Below, one piece after another: positions 11,893 to 25,808 of a stretch of 64,000 nucleotides of DNA; within the stretch, counting starts at the first letter, position 1, and each line of letters starts with the position of its first letter. Below the pieces are notes generated by a model. That model saw only the letters and a list, made by a program, of their open reading frames with translations. It searched no databases and was not told where the DNA came from. This DNA is from Kuschelorhynchus macadamiae. Taxonomy: Eukaryota; Arthropoda; Insecta; Coleoptera; Curculionidae. The translations under genes and the position numbers were made by a program. Where the stretch lies: assembly GCA_030620095.1 (NCBI GenBank), contig JAUTXW010002103.1:2042001-2106000 (forward strand), given 5' to 3'.

Positions 11893-13010
11893 ATGCATTA
11901 CACTGACGAAGAAAGATGTGATATTCTTCGCATTTTCTACAAGAATAATAATAATGCTTGCGCGGCAAGAAGAGAATATCAGCGGCTTTTCCCCATGCGA
12001 GCTATTCCATCTCGAAAAACTTTCAAAAATATTGAACTTGGCTTTCGAAATCGAATGACTGTTAAAAGAAAAAAACGTACTGCGGTTATTAATGAGGAGG
12101 AGGAATTAAATATTTTATTATTTTTTCAAGGTAGGTTAATAGAAATTACCCACAGGATATAAAGTAACTTACGCAAATATTATTTATTTTAGAAAATCCA
12201 AATGCAGCCTTAAAAGACGCATCAATTTTTTTTAATAAATCTATTTTCAAAATTTATTCGACATTAAAAAAGCATGGATATTTCCCATACAAAATTTTAC
12301 CCGTCCAGAAATTAACTGAAGATCAGAAAAACCAACGAACCATGTTTTGCCAGGAAATGTTGCTGATGAAAGATGAAGATAACAATATTTTTCAAAAAGT
12401 TTTATGGTCAGATGAATGCGCCTTTAGTACTGCCGGGATTCACAACCGGAAAAATGTTAGATTTTGGGCAACGGAAAACCCTCGGGCCATGCGTGAAATT
12501 AAAACCCAAGGTCGGAAAACTTTAAATGTGTGATGCGGGCTCCTTCACAACAAAATTATTGGACCGATTTTCATTGATGGATCTTTAAATGGAGAAAAAT
12601 ATCTAAATTTATTAAATAATGATCTGGAACCTATTTTGGATGACTTACCCCTCCGTCAATACAACCAAATTATTTGGCAACAAGATGGAGCCCCACCACA
12701 CAATGTTTTTGCGGTCCTAAATTTTTTAAATCAAAATTTTGAAACGTGGATTGGTCGGACTGGACCGATTCGGTGGCCGCCCAATAGTCCCGCCTTAACA
12801 CCTCTTGACTCTTTTCTGTGGGGATTTTTGCAGAATAAAATATATGAAACTCCCACGGAAGATATAGAGGTGTTAAGAAGGAGAATAATTGAAGCCATTG
12901 AGGATTTAAACAATAATCATGCACAATTCATTATTAATGCGATTAATAAAATCGAAGCAGATTATACAAATTGTATTGAAATGAATGGTGGACATATTCA
13001 GCAATTATAA
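11893..13010 (+). pseudogene. Mariner-like transposase of element B (one nonsense codon)
   Basis: It starts MHYTDEERCDIL with a helix-turn-helix N-terminus. A probable intron follows (donor GTAGGT at 12131, acceptor TTTTAG ending at 12192), joining LLFFQ to ENPNAAL. After the intron come HGYFPYKILPVQKL and the first catalytic region WSDECAF. The second aspartate is in WQQDGAPPH, and the third is in TPLDSFLWG, with 40 residues between them. The C-terminus ends GGHIQQL at 13010. Outside the intron the only break I see is a TGA after KTLNV at 12532-12534, where the relatives have tryptophan (NVW). All three catalytic aspartates are intact, so this copy is recently dead or, less likely, read through. 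Confidence 0.85.
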
Positions 13011-13068
13011 TATTTATATTTCATTTCATTATTGAATTATTTGATAATATGTAGTTTTTTGTAATAAA

Positions 13069-13510
13069 CACAGCGTCAAAAAACTTGGACCCCTTCATAA
13101 GACGCAATGCAAAAATGCTCTGTTTCAAGACCTTGTATCTTGAGTAATAAATGATCCAACCACGTGATTAAAAAAAGTGTATGTTAACGAATAGCAGGGC
13201 TGCCACTTTTAGCCACATGAAATATTCTATTGTAATTAGAACGCTCTACAGAGTGTTTAAAAGTTTCTCAACACAGGACCTAATGCAAATTAAATGGGAG
13301 GTCTGGCTAAAAAAAATTAAACTCTCCTTATTAGCTTGCTGATTACAATATCATGGCTCAGTTAACTAAAAGTGGTAGTCCCGCTATTCGTTGACATAAT
13401 CATTTTTCAATCACTTCGTTGGTTCATTTATTACTGAAGATACGCGGTCTTGAGGAAAGCTTATTTGCATTGCGACTTATGAAGGGGTCCAAGTTTTTTG
13501 ACGCTGTGTG
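13069..13510. mobile_element. MITE nested in element B
   Basis: This 442-bp element has TA at 13067-13068 and 13511-13512. The terminal repeat CACAGCGTCAAAAAACTTGG at 13071 is matched in inverse at 13490-13510, and imperfect arms continue about 140 bp inward (GAATAGCAGGGCTGCC against its inverse near 13380). It has no coding capacity. It sits just after the transposase stop and interrupts the 3' non-coding part of element B, so it is younger than element B. Confidence 0.8.
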
Positions 13511-14184
13511 TAGTTTTTAAAATATTCTTTTCTGTTTTCGTTAATATTATACATATATTTTTTAAAAACATGTGTTGCCTTAATTAGATTCATATGCATA
13601 TTTCCAAAATTCGATGTTTTTGGAATACCCAGTAGAAGGAAAAAAATCCACGTCTGATATTTCAAAAAATGTTTGTTTAGATGGCGATTCGTTGGAAGAT
13701 GGTGATTTCTGTTCTGGTTGCCTGTGTATTTTCGTTATTCTCATAAGCTATGCGAAGGTTGTCGGATTTTTCCTCATCGGAAATGTGACATTTTATCCAG
13801 AAATTGACAGAAAGTCTACCAAACAGTAAAACAGTCACCGTCAATGACCAGTTTACGACCAGAAAAATGTTTACCTGTTTTACATAATAGTTTTCAAAAA
13901 ATAACAATATCTCTTTAGGCTTTAGATTTAAGTATAGAATATCCCTTATAAAAAATGTGTAAAATTCTCAGGAGAATCCGAAAATTCAATAAAAAAATGG
14001 GGTACCTATTTGAAATAAGAAACTTGGACCACGCCCACACTTTCTGTAACACCCTGTATATGAAAAAAAATGTGTTCATAAAAATTCATTTGAAACCATT
14101 AAACTTTTATTTGGGACACATTTTTCTAAAATGTCAAATAAAAAAGATAAGGGGGGTGGCAATATATAAAAAAAAACCCTGTAC

Positions 14185-14470
14185 TTATCGCCATTGGCAA
14201 TTGTATGGTGGTAGTTTTAACATTTTATGTCCAAATTGTGTATTCCTTAATATGATGTTTCTGGTTTTCAGCCATTTTATTAGTTTATATTTTGACCAAG
14301 ACTTATTGAGAATTTCCTCAGAAAGGCCAGAATCATAACTTGCATTATCCATAATAATTAAAGATTTTCTAACATTTCTACCTTTAAAAGATGCCCAATT
14401 GAAATGTAATGGTTTACCAATATGATGGAAGGCGGTAAATAAGTAAGATATGTTAGTCACCACACGCAAT
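14185..14470 (-). pseudogene. DDE transposase fragment, catalytic part (element F)
   Basis: On the minus strand: PLHFNWASFKGRNVRKSLII, then MDNASYDSG carrying the second catalytic aspartate, then KLIKWLKTRNIILRNTQ and LPPYNCQ, at which point element B begins. The same motif order is seen in the transposase at 54837-56193 (IKW/ISWL, LPPYMCDLNP), so both belong to one IS630/mariner-related family. The C-terminal half continues at 11396-11515. The fragment is 5'-truncated at about 14470. Confidence 0.7.
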
Positions 14471-14474
14471 ACAC

Positions 14475-17250
14475 TGACCTAATATTGACCCAATAATATC
14501 TCTTAATGATGACTATTGCTACCTCTAGTCGGGTAGGTTCGGATTCTTCTTTCTCGTTATTCTATTTATACTTCCATATCACAATCTCTTTAGATGTAAT
14601 ATTTAAGTTGAGCGCCATCATTTTAATTAAGGTTAAATAAAACTTGGAAAAAAAAAGTAGTTGCATTGAATCTAACCAATATCAATAGGTAAAGACTTAT
14701 ATTGATCAATTGAAAACCAACACGTTGGAAACAAATGACTTATTATTAATTCACAATATTCAGCGATTTATCCCCAAGAAAAAAAAGAAAATGTACTGAA
14801 CAAAAAAATATTGTTAACTCAATTCCATCCACCAGGGAGCTTAATAGCATCCCAACAAGAAGTGCGGGAATTAAGTTTTCCCCAACAAGAGTTTAAATTT
14901 ATTGTAAGGTTACACTAAGTGAAATCCCAACTAAATTATTTGATTTGGGGTACGTAAATACAAAACCCAGAAGCTTATTCTTTATCTATACCATTCCATT
15001 TTAATAACATTTGGATTACACAATATAGACAAGAATTAGATCAAATAATCAGTTCAGAATCCCAATAAGTTTCTTTCCCCCCCTTAAATGATTGAAGTTT
15101 AATTCTAGTTAAAACAAATAATTATGTTACAAACGATAATGGTTAGGGTTAAGTATTAAAAAAAATAAATTTTGATGAGCCACACGCTGAGTGGCAGCAC
15201 AATAAATATCTATAAAATGTCTATTACATAGATTTGAATGTCTTAGATATTACCAATAAAAAGAGCAGTAATTAGGTAGCGCTACGAAGCCGGCTGCGTT
15301 TCACCTTACAGAAATTCTGCATAGTACGCTATATACTAGACAAGGTGACACCAGTAATTAAATTAATATGCATAAATAGTTTCATTAACAGAAATAGTAC
15401 TATATGTTAGAATCGCTTCCAAATATTATACTACTACTTAGCTGAATACTCTAGTCACTAGTGTAGACTGTAAATGGTGGTAAGGCAGGTAACATCCAAG
15501 GGTTCCTCAGTGATCACTATGTCGTACAGCTCCGCTACGTAGACCGTATCCAAGATATCATGTCTATTCCATCAAAAGAAAAGTTCCATATTCCATAAAT
15601 AACTAGCAGTTAGGAAACCATACCAAAACCTTGCTAATGGTCTGTCTTTAAAGTTCCAAAATAATCCCAAAGAACTTCAAAGGTTCAACCTTATACAAAA
15701 ACCCTCATTGTAGCTACCAGGGTACCAAAAAAAATTGCTTGATGAGCACCAATGTTAAGATGACCGAAGTTAGTGGCACGTGGAAGTGATTAAGACAAAA
15801 TCGCCATGTAGGCCATAAAGTTGAAACCCAAAATTTACTAAACCATAATATTCAACTTCACTTCGTCAAATCGGATCCTTCTAGTCTCCCATTTGGGATG
15901 GAATTTAGTTAACAAGCAAAAAAAAATTCAGAACATCCGACACTTCCGTCGTTTACGAGACTTGGTGCTAAAAAGAAAGATCTTTTTCTTAGCTCTTCTC
16001 ACGTACACAAAATGGTTTCCGTCACACAATATTTCCAAACACGGTAAATTTACATATCATTTTCTACATTCCAAAACATTATTTGAAAAAAACAACTTTT
16101 CTCAGAATCAACAAAATAATGTTGGTACAATAAATCCGCTAAACTAAATATTAACTTGTCAAATTCCAGTTCGGTTTATAACAAAAATAGCCTTTATATC
16201 CATGAGTTTTGGAAAGAGATGAAAATATATTATTACTCCTCAACTAATCCAAGCTACCCTGTATTTTGTCCAACCAAAGAATAACCATCTAAATTAGTAA
16301 TATTAGCTCGCCGATATGTCAAATCAATAGGACTTATAATAAGAAAGAAAAAGAGAGAGAGAATACTTCCACTTCTATGCTTATTTCGACTGCAATATTC
16401 TATCGATTGAAAGCATGTGGTTTTGGACTGACCTATCATAACCTCGTGTAAAAATCTGACAGCTGATAAACAGTAACAAAGCAAATCTTTGTAGATTTCG
16501 AAATATATAATAATGAACAAATTTACCTTACTAATTAATGCAAAATAGTGAACCAAGTTATTAAAGAACATTTGTGTTTAAATTTACATGCTCGTGAAAT
16601 TTCCAAACAAAATGTGATATGCTATTTGACATGTAAACAACAAAATTCTTCTGAAGTAACTGATATAAACAAATGGAATCTTAGAAAATTAACGCAAGAA
16701 AACTATATACAGGTGGATTTTTGAATGTTCTATTAGATTATCTTATCAGAAACATATGTCACTTAGATTTTACCTTCATTTCTTTGTCTTATATGATTGT
16801 TGACCTAGTCTTCGAGTCACAGCATATTAAAAATGTTAATTCCTATTAAATGGAATATCTTAAAGTTATTTTTATATATAAAACAGTAATTATATAATAC
16901 AGTACAATATGAAAGTATATTACATTGGCTCTATCAAAAATAAAGTAAATTCACATAAGGTTCTAATTTTGTACTTTTGCTTCCGGCTATTTGTGACAAG
17001 AAATTTCTGAAACTAGCATTATTTCTGTAACTTAGGTATCAATGATAAATGTAAGCCTGAATATAATATAAAAGAGTGTTTTTAATTATAAATTACATTA
17101 AAATGATAGATATCACAAATGATATAATACTAAAAAAAAAATTAAAGTGTCAAGCGAAGATTTATTTTACTGAATTTTATTGTAACAATTTTGATGAAAA
17201 ATTTAGTTTTGTAACATGTTCTTCATTTAACTTTTTGTATAAATCATAAT
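14475..17250. other. About 2.8 kb without recognisable genes
   Basis: I found no transposase, reverse transcriptase or structured RNA here. Frames at 15893-16147 (plus) and 16254-16571 (minus) lack recognisable motifs. No long inverted or direct repeat was evident by eye. Confidence 0.4.
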
Positions 17251-17259
17251 GTATCATCG

Positions 17260-18055
17260 TCACATCCCCTGCCTTTGAGGCTATAGCTCTAACATCCGCT
17301 CCACTAAAATCAAAACACTGGTTCAGATATGTAGATGATACTTTTGTTGTTTGACCACATGGACAGGATAATCTACTCATATTTCTGGACCACCTTAATC
17401 AACAACATCATAATATCAAGTTCACAATGGAAATTGAATCTAATCGAACGATTTCCTAACTGATTAGAATTTAGAGCTATTTTTATTTTTAATCAAGATT
17501 CTCTAACATCGAAAACATCGAAAGTGACCGAAGCTATTGCACTGCAGATATTACGCGTTTAATTAAAAGAAATAGTAATTCAACTCCGCGGAAGGAGAAT
17601 GATATCGAGCCACCGTTAGATAGTATTGTTCTTCCGTACATACATGGCATTAAAGACAAAATAGAACGATTACTTTGGCGGTCCAACATACCTACAATCT
17701 TCAATACACATAAGAAGATTGGACAATCCTGTCTATAAAATTCCTTGCTCATGTGGAGAAGTATATGTGGGGAAACAGGACGTTCAATATCAATTAGACT
17801 TAAGGAACATGAAGGATGTATTAAAGAGAAACAAATTGTTCAATCTGCTGTAGCTGAACACCAGCATGGTACTGGCCATATTATAAAAAAATTTCAGTAG
17901 AGATACGGATTACGGTATTCATCACACGTGGAATCTCTCCGAGCTCATTCAGTGCTTAGATCTCGTGGAGTAAAGATTCCTGAAGATGCCTCGTGCAATC
18001 GAAGGCGAAACGTCGGATAGTAACTCCAGTTTGACACGATCTAATCCCAATCCAC
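17260..18055 (+). mobile_element. Penelope-like element, 3' half (copy 3)
   Basis: It starts inside the reverse transcriptase: HWFRYVDDTFVV with the catalytic YVDD intact (about 17320-17355), then HGQDNLLIFLDHLNQQH. A deletion follows. The linker and endonuclease region (NDIEPPLDSIVLPYIHGIKD, then IPCSCGEVYVG, then SISIRLKEHEGC) comes next, with one frameshift near 17735. The 3' landmark GGCGAAACGTCGGATAGT is at about 18003 and the copy ends TCTAATCCCAAT. The GIY-YIG domain is the family's nicking endonuclease. It is truncated at the 5' side and broken, hence non-functional. Confidence 0.75.
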
Positions 18056-18059
18056 AAAT

Positions 18060-18959
18060 TAAAAAACAAAAATTAAAAAACAGATAATTTCCTCGTCAAC
18101 CTGGTACGTCTTCCATTTCTTTAAAATACAAACGCGAAAAAATTAGAAAATGGCAAATAATTTATTTGTTAGAAATTAATTGCACATAAAAATATGTATA
18201 AACCTCTTCAATAAAGATTTATTTCAGCTCTCTAGCAAACTACTTCAGACACTGCGATGGATGTTTATTTTTAAATCAATTACTCAGCTGGAGAGTTGAG
18301 ATCGAAATATATTCTTAGACATATTTCGTTGGGTAATAGTTAGAAACAAAAACACAAATGTGTAGATCCAAGTCTTATAGCTGCGGTTTGTACTCTTAAT
18401 CCGTTTAGAATATATAAAAGGCAAGCACATGCCAAGCTGTCAAGCGTTTTGATGTATGAACTGTTGGGTCATTAAAATCTATTCGAAGCTCAATTAATAA
18501 TGTCTGTATTTCTAGGTAAATAGTGTTTTGCTACAAATACTTTGAAAAAAACAAAAAAATGCACAGATGTTAGTTTTGAAACCGAGTTTTTACGCTGAGT
18601 CTGTACAAAATTTTGTATATAAAATAATACTTTGTTACACTATTAATAACATAGGAACCCTTTCGATATTACTGTTGATATCATCATATATTTGAGACCA
18701 AAATAGCAAAATCTTCCTTATTTTATTATACTAATTAACAATATGTCTTGAAAAGCTCCGGTTTTATAGATCCATGCTTACTATGATAAATTACCTACCT
18801 GCCATTAAATGAGAAATACCGGGATTTAAATACATATAACATACACCCTTAATTGTTAGTTGTATTTCAACCACCAATTGATCGAGAGCTGTTCGTATTT
18901 GAGAAATTAGAGAGTTTTGAGCAACATGTCGCGAGTTTGTGTAAATAAGCCGGATCATT

Positions 18960-18960
<1 letters not shown>
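18060..18960. other. No recognisable gene
   Basis: AT-rich sequence between the PLE 3' end and a (TA)n tract. Only short frames are present. Confidence 0.4.

Positions 18961-18963
<3 letters not shown>

Positions 18964-19024
<61 letters not shown>
18964..19024. repeat. (TA)n microsatellite at the left edge of element C
   Basis: About 30 TA units directly before the outermost inverted arm of element C. A matching tract lies at the right edge (21148-21269). Confidence 0.95.
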
Positions 19025-21271
<2,247 letters not shown>

Positions 21272-21289
21272 AAGTGACTTGTGAAACAA

Positions 21290-22770
21290 AAACGCAGTCT
21301 CAGCCCATTTTAATAAAAAAGACTTACCACTTGTATTTTAGCTGCAAATTTGGAAACTAGGATAAAAATTAGGCTTTCCATAACTGCTGCAACAAATGTG
21401 CGTCCTACATTCGCGGCTGGCTAAGTGGAAAAAAGTTTAAGATACCTGTCGCTGTTCCAATGACCTGGCGAGAACCGAAAGACCACGTTACTGACTGTTA
21501 CTTTTGCTTGACATTCAAAAGGACACAAAAAAATCTTTTCGGAGATAAGAGGCCTGCAATAAAGTATCTAAATTTGCAATCCACCATACGCCCGGTCGGT
21601 GCCTCATAGTGACGAATTGCCTGTATCTAATCCACCTTAGAAATATACCCTTGATTCTGATGATGATCAAAAGGATTCAAACGGTAGTGTAGCGGAAACT
21701 ATCGTCGGTCCATCAACCTCGCAAGACTCCGATTTTGTCTGTGAACTTTCCAGTAAAAAGCCTCACAAAATAAGTCAAAGTAAATGAAGTGACCTTATAA
21801 GAGATTTAGAATTGCTCAAGAAAAAAGCAAAACTATTGGTCTCTTGATTGCAATAATGGAATTTACTTCAAGATGAAATAAAAGTTTCTATGTACCGAAG
21901 GCTTCAGAAAAACCCTTTAACAATACCATTTTTTAACATGGAAAATAATTTGGGATTAATGGCAACTTGAAATATGGACTATGATCCATAAGACTGGAGA
22001 CTTTTCATTGATTCCTCAAAAGTAAATTTTAAAGCTGTGTCACTCTATAATGGAAACTAGTTGCCTTCAGTCCCAATTGGTCATGCTGTCCAGATGAAAG
22101 AAATATATAGCAATTTGAAATGATTACTGGAGATCATATAATATGAAAGAAATTTGTGGGGATTTAAAAGTTGTGGCAATTTTGCTTGCTTCCTTTGCAA
22201 ATGGGACAATCGAGCACGATCGGATCACTACAGAAAGAAAACTTCGCCACCGAAAGAGTCGTTTGAGCCAGGAAAGAAAAATGTAACCAGCGCGCCATTA
22301 GTTCCCGCTGAAAAGATTTTACTACCGCCACTTCATATGAAATTGGGACTTATGAAAAACTTGTGAGACATGGACAAAGAAGGCCATGCCAAAGAAGGAA
22401 TATTTGTGGGTTTCCAGATTAAGAAACTTTTCGAAGATGCTCAATTCAATTCGATACGAGAAGGCAAGAAAAAAGATGCTTGGAATGCTTTTAAAGTGGT
22501 TGCAACAGTTTTTTTGGGAAACATAAAAGCAGAAGAATATAAAACCCTGATTGCCCAACTTCTTTTTTGTTACCAAAATATAGGGTGTAATATGTCGTTG
22601 AAAATGTATTTCCTGGGTTCTTATCTGGATTACTTTCCGGAAAATTGTTGTGCTAGGATATTTTAAACATGGAAAGAAGGTATCAAGGAAAATGGAAATG
22701 TGAGATGTCAGCTGTACTATTACAAGAGTTGCCCCAGAGGCTGCTTTCAAAACGCAGGCTAAGAAGCGTA
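21290..22770 (+). pseudogene. Unclassified multi-copy zinc-motif ORF, copy 1 (decayed, long)
   Basis: Plus-strand pieces in several frames. They begin CNKCASYIRGWLSGKKFKIP and PMTWREPKDHVTDCYFCLTF near 21385-21530, sharing the CNKC and DCYFC zinc-type motifs with the intact copy at 29352. Later blocks include WRLFIDSSK-like and HAVQMKE-like stretches near 22000-22110, LLPPLHMKLGLMKNL near 22320-22365, KEGIFVGFQIKKLFEDAQF near 22390-22445 and GCNMSLKMYFLGSYLDYFPE near 22580-22640. I recognise this as a repetitive arthropod protein of unknown role, probably transposon-derived, but I cannot name the superfamily. Numerous stops and frameshifts show it is dead. Confidence 0.55.
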
Positions 22771-22774
22771 AAAT

Positions 22775-23085
22775 GATGAGTGTCTAAACTTTAGATTCAA
22801 TGATAAAAATGTGGTATTTAATTGTTTTTGTTGAACCAACAATATATTGTTATCTGTATTTTGTATGTTCATTGTATATGCCTATAAATTAAAATTTTGT
22901 AACAAATAATTCAGATTTTTTTGCGAGTCAAATAAATTCTTTCATTGGTATTCTTTAGTTACTTGAAGTTTTCGTGCAAATATAGTAGCAAAAAAATCAT
23001 GTAAGATATAGGAATAATTAAAGATCCCGCGGAAATAACAGAAAGAACGGAAAATCTAGGAGTAGATATAATGTTCAATATGGAT
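22775..23085. other. No recognisable feature
   Basis: AT-rich spacer between the unclassified ORF copy and the recombinase pseudogene. Confidence 0.4.
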
Positions 23086-23089
23086 AGTT

Positions 23090-24110
23090 AATGACGTTAT
23101 CAGAAAATGTGCCACTGGTAGAGTTTGAAGAACTTTCCCAGAAATACAAAAGCCCCTTATTAAGGGCTATATGAAAAATATAAATTTGTTTCATTATAAA
23201 AAACTTCAAGCATTCTTGAAGCGAAAAAGTACATATTATGTTTCAAAGAAATCCAGCATGTTAACTGAAGCTGATTTTCAAAAATTCCTGAAAACGGCAT
23301 CTGATGAAAAATAGATGCTCGCCAAAAAAAGTACCTACGACTATTTTGAATAAATTTAAGCGAAATAAGCATTAAAAACTTCGATATTTATTTTCTTTCT
23401 CTTTATTTTCAGGGTAATAGCAGGTACATGTCGCAGGCAGGAACTTTGGCAACTTATAGTAGAACATTTTGATTCTGCAATGCTGATAAAACTAACCAAT
23501 ACAAGAAAAACAATAATCCTAGATTCTTTTACATATGTGACATCTTAAAGGAATAGTCCAATCTTCACCCAACCAATGTACCAAAGAGGATGTTTTTTAA
23601 AACTACTAGTACAGAAAATGCACAAAACAGGTAGTAAGATCAATAAAATAGAAGGAAGGGAAAATATATCGTCAAATTTTTGAGCCTACTGAATCCAAAG
23701 AAGTACACTGTCACTCCTTTAAGCTACCATTTTAGTAAACTCTGGTGGGGACCTCCCGATGCTGAAGCGTCATGGTGCCTGGAGATCAAATGCAGTAGCG
23801 GAAGGTTACATAGATGATTCTATCCGAAATAAAATGCGAGTCTCGAGTAAAATCGTAAACTCGTTACAACTCTCATCGTCACACCTATTACCTTCGAATA
23901 CTACTACCTCAAATGCGACTAAAATTCGATCCTCTGAAGTTATGGAAGAAGCTCCAGGCTCTATCCACTTCCTGAGTTATATCAAGTTTTTTTTCAGTTT
24001 TGATAGAGGAAAAAGAAATTTCAGGAGTTTCTTTTCAAAATTGGTGCAATGTGACCATACATTTCAATTTATAATTATTGTGTGTTCGTTTCAATACATA
24101 CCTATTTTTT
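23090..24110 (+). pseudogene. Crypton-like tyrosine recombinase pseudogene
   Basis: The first part near 23220-23310 reads YYVSKKSSMLTEADFQKFLK followed by TASDEK, matching the region before the catalytic domain of insect Crypton-type recombinases. A pyrimidine-rich tract ending TTTTCAG at 23411 looks like a 3' splice site. After it come VIAGTCRRQELWQLIVEHFD, with the box I arginine (GxCRR), and LIKLTNTRKTI. Box II survives as CHSF, but the following RR is replaced. The end NSGGDLPMLKRHGAWRSNAV then AEGYIDDS (about 23740-23823) contains the conserved RHG and the tyrosine nucleophile. Stops and shifts lie between the blocks. Cryptons move by site-specific recombination rather than by a DDE transposase. 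Confidence 0.7.
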
Positions 24111-24114
24111 AGTT

Positions 24115-24970
24115 ATAATGTATAAATAAAGATAATAGTTTTTTTGTTTGTTTGATGATGTTATCATTTTGAATTATTAGTTACTTTGTTTTTGTTAAAT
24201 TATTGTATTTATTTAAATAGCAATAATATTTTGTTTATTTGATTTTGATGTATTTGTAGAAAAAGTATAGCGTAAAACACAATTTGAAAATGCCTCTACC
24301 CACTCGTTCGACTAAACTAAACAATAAATAATTTTTTACACTTTGTACCTTCAAAACGAAGCATTTGTAAAGAGAAACGCATATTTCGAAAACAAAAATT
24401 TCGCGATCTATTATTTTTAGACACGATTTTCGAAAAACATTTATTTGGAATGAAAAAAAATTGAGTGTTAGTTTAAAAAATTGACGTTTGAATGACAAAA
24501 TATCGAATAACTATTGTAGAAGAAGAAGTTTCGTTGGTTTTTAAGGATAATAAAAACCCTCATTTTTCACAATGCCAACGCTTCGAACTTTATTTAAAAT
24601 CGAGTTTAAAATCTTCTTTAAGGCTACAATAAGAAATACAAAGCATTGTAGATTTAATTGAGAAAAAATCAAAATTGGAAATTTGAAAAAAAAACAAAGA
24701 ACACATATTTGCATTTTATGTATTGCACAGTATGGGTAATTTTTGTTAAATGGTCAAATCAAAAGGACCGTTAACAAATTTCGATCAAAGTATCAGCCAG
24801 GTTAAGGGTTGGGCAGAAACTTACTTATAGAACTTGCATTGTTTTTTTTTGTTGATGTCTTTACAACGTTTCGTAAGAGTATCGTCAGGGCCGCGCCGTA
24901 TGCGCAAGGTCGTGCGAGGCAAGACAGCGCCAACTCCGAATTACATATTTACATGCAAATTTTGCACCAT
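24115..24970. other. No recognisable gene
   Basis: Mostly AT-rich, with a short GC-rich island at about 24885-24935. I see no coding similarity. Confidence 0.4.
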
Positions 24971-24974
24971 TTGG

Positions 24975-25808
24975 TAGGTGAGGACTTTTTTTGCTATTTA
25001 ATGACCCATTAACATCTTTCTTTGAGAATTATAACCTTGTACAAATCATAGAAGAACCTACTCGGATATGCGGGACTACAAGTACGTTAATTGACGCACT
25101 TTTTGTAGCAAACCAGTCTTTAGTAACTAACAATGGAGTTTTACCGGCCGATAATATTTCTGACCATAAAATTATTTATTGTTAGGTGAATTTGGGGAAA
25201 GTTCCAATTTGTCCTCAATTAATTCAATACCGGTGTTTTAGAAATTTTAATTTGAATGATTTTTTAAATGGCATGTATAACCTACCTTGGATGAATATAA
25301 TTTATGAAAATAACATTGATATAAAAATAAAAATATTTAATGATCTTATTTTGAATTTGTTTAATAAACACACTCCAATACGGGAGTCTCAAATAACTAA
25401 ACCTAAAGCTCCTTGGTTAACCGAAAATATAAAGGTGTTTATGAGGCAAAGAGACACGGCATTGCAGAAGTACAAGAGAACTAAACTTCATGAATTACTT
25501 ATAAATATTTAAAAAAATTTTACATTGGCTGAAATTAGACGAGAAAAAAAGTTAATAGATACATTGTGCACAGAAAAGAACTCCCGAAAATTGTGGTCAG
25601 CTATAAAAAACTTTAACATTTGTGAAAACAAAAATACTACAATTCCTTGTAATTTGTCTGACCATGATGAGAAGGTTAACTATTTTAAAAACAATATTTA
25701 CAACCACAATTTAAAATTTTCATTCAAATTAGCAGAAATATCTGATGTTAACAAAATTTTAAATAGTGTAAATACCAATGCAACTGGGACTGATAGCATT
25801 TCGGCTGA
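24975..25808 (+). pseudogene. Non-LTR retrotransposon fragment: endonuclease end and linker (LINE-3 of window)
   Basis: Reads NLVQIIEEPTRICGTTSTLI and DNISDHKIIYC, the C-terminal part of an AP-like endonuclease (SDH motif). The linker follows: NIDIKIKIFNDLILNLFNKH, then TPIRESQITKPKAPWL. After that come RREKKLIDTLCTEKNSRKLW and SVNTNATGTDSISAEI, the approach to the reverse transcriptase. It is interrupted by a TAG at about 25183, a TAA at 25510 and a break at 25808, where the T-rich end of an opposite-strand LINE begins. It belongs to the same family as the minus-strand LINE at 7140-8667 (shared HTPIRES/HAPIRKS and ITKPKA). Confidence 0.75.

Larger units (their letters stand above)
11518..14181 (+). 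mobile_element. Long-TIR mariner-like element B
   Basis: TA dinucleotides flank it at 11516-11517 and 14182-14183. The left end reads CAGGGTTTTTTTTTATATAT and the right end is its inverse complement. Inverted arms of roughly 440 bp run from 11518 to about 11960 and from about 13735 to 14181. Each arm holds a second TACAGGGTG motif, starting 125 bp inside the outer one (11641 on the left, ending 14058 on the right). The arms extend into the transposase start: the right arm carries a diverged minus-strand copy (SDEEKSDNLRIAYENN) of the plus-strand N-terminus. The element contains a MITE at 13069-13510. Confidence 0.85.

Noticed and set aside
13677..13907. Minus-strand frame at the right end of element B as a separate gene
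   Set aside because: It is the inverted copy of the element's own 5' region, not an independent gene.
22322..22750. 142-codon minus-strand frame
   Set aside because: It is the antisense of the unclassified ORF copy 1, whose plus strand carries the family motifs.
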